From Phycisphaerales bacterium (GTDB lineage: Bacteria > Planctomycetota > Phycisphaerae > Phycisphaerales > UBA1924), in the NCBI GenBank assembly GCA_025453375.1, contig JALOQT010000021.1, positions 1-9,126 of the forward strand: a stretch of 9,126 nt of DNA. Reading direction: 5' to 3'. A program made the translations under genes and the position numbers. The notes beneath the pieces are model-generated. The model made no database searches, was not told the origin of the DNA, and worked only from the letters and a program-made list of their open reading frames with translations. The first letter of the stretch is position 1, and each line of letters opens with the position of its first letter. Shown piece after piece: positions 7,877-9,126 of the stretch.

Positions 7877-7882
7877 TACCCT
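7877..7882 (+). promoter_or_regulatory. Possible -10 box of a leaderless transcript (membrane protein)
   Basis: TACCCT fits TANNNT and ends 8 nt before the ATG at 7891. No SD-like sequence lies between them; the spacer is almost all pyrimidine. This is the same arrangement as upstream of the kinase gene. Speculative, with no clear -35. Confidence 0.2.
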
Positions 7883-7890
7883 CCCCCACC

Positions 7891-8382
7891 ATGATGTCCA
7901 AAGACATCAACCTCCCCATCACCCGCCGCCCAGTCTTCCCAGACCGCTGCCCCATCTGCGAGAAGCCGGGCATCAACGACGTCATCCGCCTCTCCGGCGG
8001 CCGCGGCATCCTCGGCTGGTTCGCCCCCCGCATCGCCGGCCGCCACATCGACGTCGCCATCCCCGCCCACACCTCCTGCCGACGAACCTTCACCCTCCTC
8101 CGCCAACTCCAGGCCATCGTCGACATCGTCGCCGTCTTCGTCATCATCCTCACCGCCCTCATGCTCCTCCGCCTCCTCGCCCCAGGCCTCACCCAACCCT
8201 GGCGCTCCATCATCGCCCTCGCCCTCGGCTTCGGCTACATGCTCCTCCGCGGCATCTGGACCGCACTCATCCGCCCACCCCACGTCGACATCACCGTCTA
8301 CAACACCACCATCACCTACGAATTCCGCAGCCGCCCATACGCCGCCGAATTCGCCACACTCAACCCCACCAACTCCCCCTGA
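7891..8382 (+). CDS. Uncharacterised two-helix membrane protein with CxxC/HxxC motif
   Basis: I do not recognise a family. The 163 residues start with a soluble N-terminal part holding CPIC (Cys20, Cys23) and AHTSC (His60, Cys63), a spacing that could form a zinc site. Two hydrophobic helices follow at about 75-97 and 106-127, then a short C-terminal tail of about 35 residues (with VDITVYNTTITYEF). Codon use, rich in C at the third position, matches murA and the kinase, which supports it as a real gene. The ATG at 7891 (or 7894) was chosen because protein-like sequence begins there; the frame stays open far upstream, but that part is a murA shadow and intergenic DNA. There is no SD. It lies downstream of the murA terminator, so it is probably transcribed on its own, and it converges with the minus-strand membrane gene. 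The metal-binding role is inference from the motif only. Confidence 0.8.
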   Translation: MMSKDINLPITRRPVFPDRCPICEKPGINDVIRLSGGRGILGWFAPRIAGRHIDVAIPAHTSCRRTFTLLRQLQAIVDIVAVFVIILTALMLLRLLAPGLTQPWRSIIALALGFGYMLLRGIWTALIRPPHVDITVYNTTITYEFRSRPYAAEFATLNPTNSP

Positions 8383-8467
8383 CCCACACGCAAGCCCCCG
8401 CCTGGGGCAGGTTTCCACCGGCCCAGAAACCAAGCCATCACCAACCCACCCGCGCACACGATGCCGA

Positions 8468-8491
8468 GCAACTTGAAAACCTGCTCCACGC
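8468..8491 (-). repeat. Right arm of a 24-nt imperfect inverted repeat
   Basis: Inverted partner of 7721-7744 with three mismatches in 24. It lies in the 145-nt region between the two convergent membrane-protein genes and overlaps the start of a possible small minus-strand ORF. Confidence 0.35.
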
Positions 8492-8527
8492 CGCTGGTGA
8501 GTCTGTCGCCTCACCCCAGCCACACCC

Positions 8528-9126
8528 TCACCCCACCCTCACCCGCGCCCACCCCAACCGCGCCGCCGCGAAGCCAACACATCCCAGGCACAGCGGCCAG
8601 ACGATGACGTGGCCAAACGTCATCGCAACGTACCCCGACGTCGCCCCCAGAAGTGACCTCGCGGGGGTCAGGCCAAGCACAACAAACAGCAGAACGGACA
8701 CCGAAAACGCCACGATCGCGCTCCATCGCAGGAACGAATCGGCTGCCCTTCGGCCCGTGTCCCACAAGTGCAGCAACCAACCGCAATACACCGCCGAGAG
8801 AATCACCACAGCAACCAGCCCCGCCTTCAACACAAATTCAACCTCCTCTGACGACCTTGTCTGCGGTGTTCCAGTAGCCCGAAAGTACTGAGAGATGGCA
8901 ATCATAAGGGCGGCTGAAACAGTCCCCACTATGCACATGAGCACACAAGCCCACGTTCGCCAGCGAGCCAGTCCAACCAGCGGCCACGCCAGCAGCAGCA
9001 CGCACACTGGCATCAAGTAACCGATCCACTCGCGTATCTCCGACCTCGCGGTGGGCGCCTGAGCGGCGGCGAGATTTCCCAGCGATTGAATTGCCTCGAT
9101 AAACACCGAGATGCCAAGAGCCCCCT
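8528..9126 (-). CDS. Uncharacterised polytopic membrane protein (possibly 5'-truncated by the right edge)
   Basis: No family recognised. Numbered from a GTG at 9106 the product is 192 residues with about five membrane helices (28-47, 52-72, 93-114, 128-147, 159-182) and short charged loops such as TPQTRSSEEVE and LWDTGRRAADSFLR. The frame stays open through 9126, and the preceding codons read GALGIS, so the gene may start outside the window. GTG at 9106 has no well-placed SD, since the nearest AGGGGG is about 14 nt away. Codon use is more relaxed than in neighbouring genes, with codons such as ATA, CAA, GGA and TCA, suggesting lower expression or more recent arrival. The evidence for coding is the long open frame with regular helix-loop alternation. 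It converges with the CxxC membrane protein gene; no catalytic motif is visible. Confidence 0.65.
   Translation of the reverse strand, partial: GALGISVFIEAIQSLGNLAAAQAPTARSEIREWIGYLMPVCVLLLAWPLVGLARWRTWACVLMCIVGTVSAALMIAISQYFRATGTPQTRSSEEVEFVLKAGLVAVVILSAVYCGWLLHLWDTGRRAADSFLRWSAIVAFSVSVLLFVVLGLTPARSLLGATSGYVAMTFGHVIVWPLCLGCVGFAAARLGWARVRVG

Noticed and set aside
6697..7890. Long upstream extension of the CxxC membrane-protein frame
   Set aside because: This part reads through murA in another frame, a terminator and a palindrome; the protein-like sequence begins only at the ATG at 7891.
8394..8414. Weak hairpin GCCCC/GGGGC followed by AGGTTT after the CxxC membrane gene
   Set aside because: Only a 5-bp stem without a T run on either strand; competing pairings (CTGGG with CCCAG) are equally good, so it is not called as a terminator.
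8523..8545. CACCCTCACCC-like near-tandem repeat at the end of the right membrane gene
   Set aside because: Only about two imperfect units within a coding C-terminus (Arg-Val-Arg-Val); too short to be a meaningful repeat.

Overview
The window is very GC-rich. Its genes favour C or G at third codon positions, and two fibro-slime-domain exported proteins sit beside housekeeping genes. This fits a high-GC member of the Planctomycetota, possibly Phycisphaerae-like; that placement is inferred from gene content and composition, not from a marker gene.

Layout: (1) 1-803, minus strand: the N-terminal two thirds of isocitrate dehydrogenase (icd), cut by the left edge. (2) 914-3481, plus strand and divergent from icd: a membrane-anchored hybrid sensor histidine kinase with three PAS-like regions, HisKA, HATPase_c and a C-terminal receiver. 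(3) 3547-4653 and 4941-5996, minus strand: two tandem exported paralogs with fibro-slime (PA14-like) domains. Each has its own Shine-Dalgarno (SD) sequence and its own downstream hairpin with a T-rich tail, so they are probably separate transcription units. The first converges on the kinase, and its terminator hairpin abuts the kinase stop codon. (4) 6273-7646, plus strand and divergent from the second fibro-slime gene: murA, followed by a strong intrinsic terminator. (5) 7647-8527: a REP-like palindrome, a 163-residue two-helix membrane protein with a CxxC/HxxC motif, and a 24-nt imperfect inverted repeat flanking that gene. (6) 8528-9126, minus strand: a polytopic membrane protein that is open to the right edge and has more relaxed codon use than its neighbours.

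The genes do not form one operon. Central metabolism (icd), signalling (the kinase), cell-surface proteins (the fibro-slime pair) and peptidoglycan synthesis (murA) lie next to each other with alternating orientations. The least described parts are the fibro-slime pair, which shares a conserved C-terminal tail and differs by a charged insert, and the CxxC/HxxC membrane protein. I see no CRISPR array, tRNA, rRNA, transposase or phage gene. No convincing evidence of a new multi-gene system was found; the leads are listed as separate findings. No gene-free stretch exceeds 300 bases.
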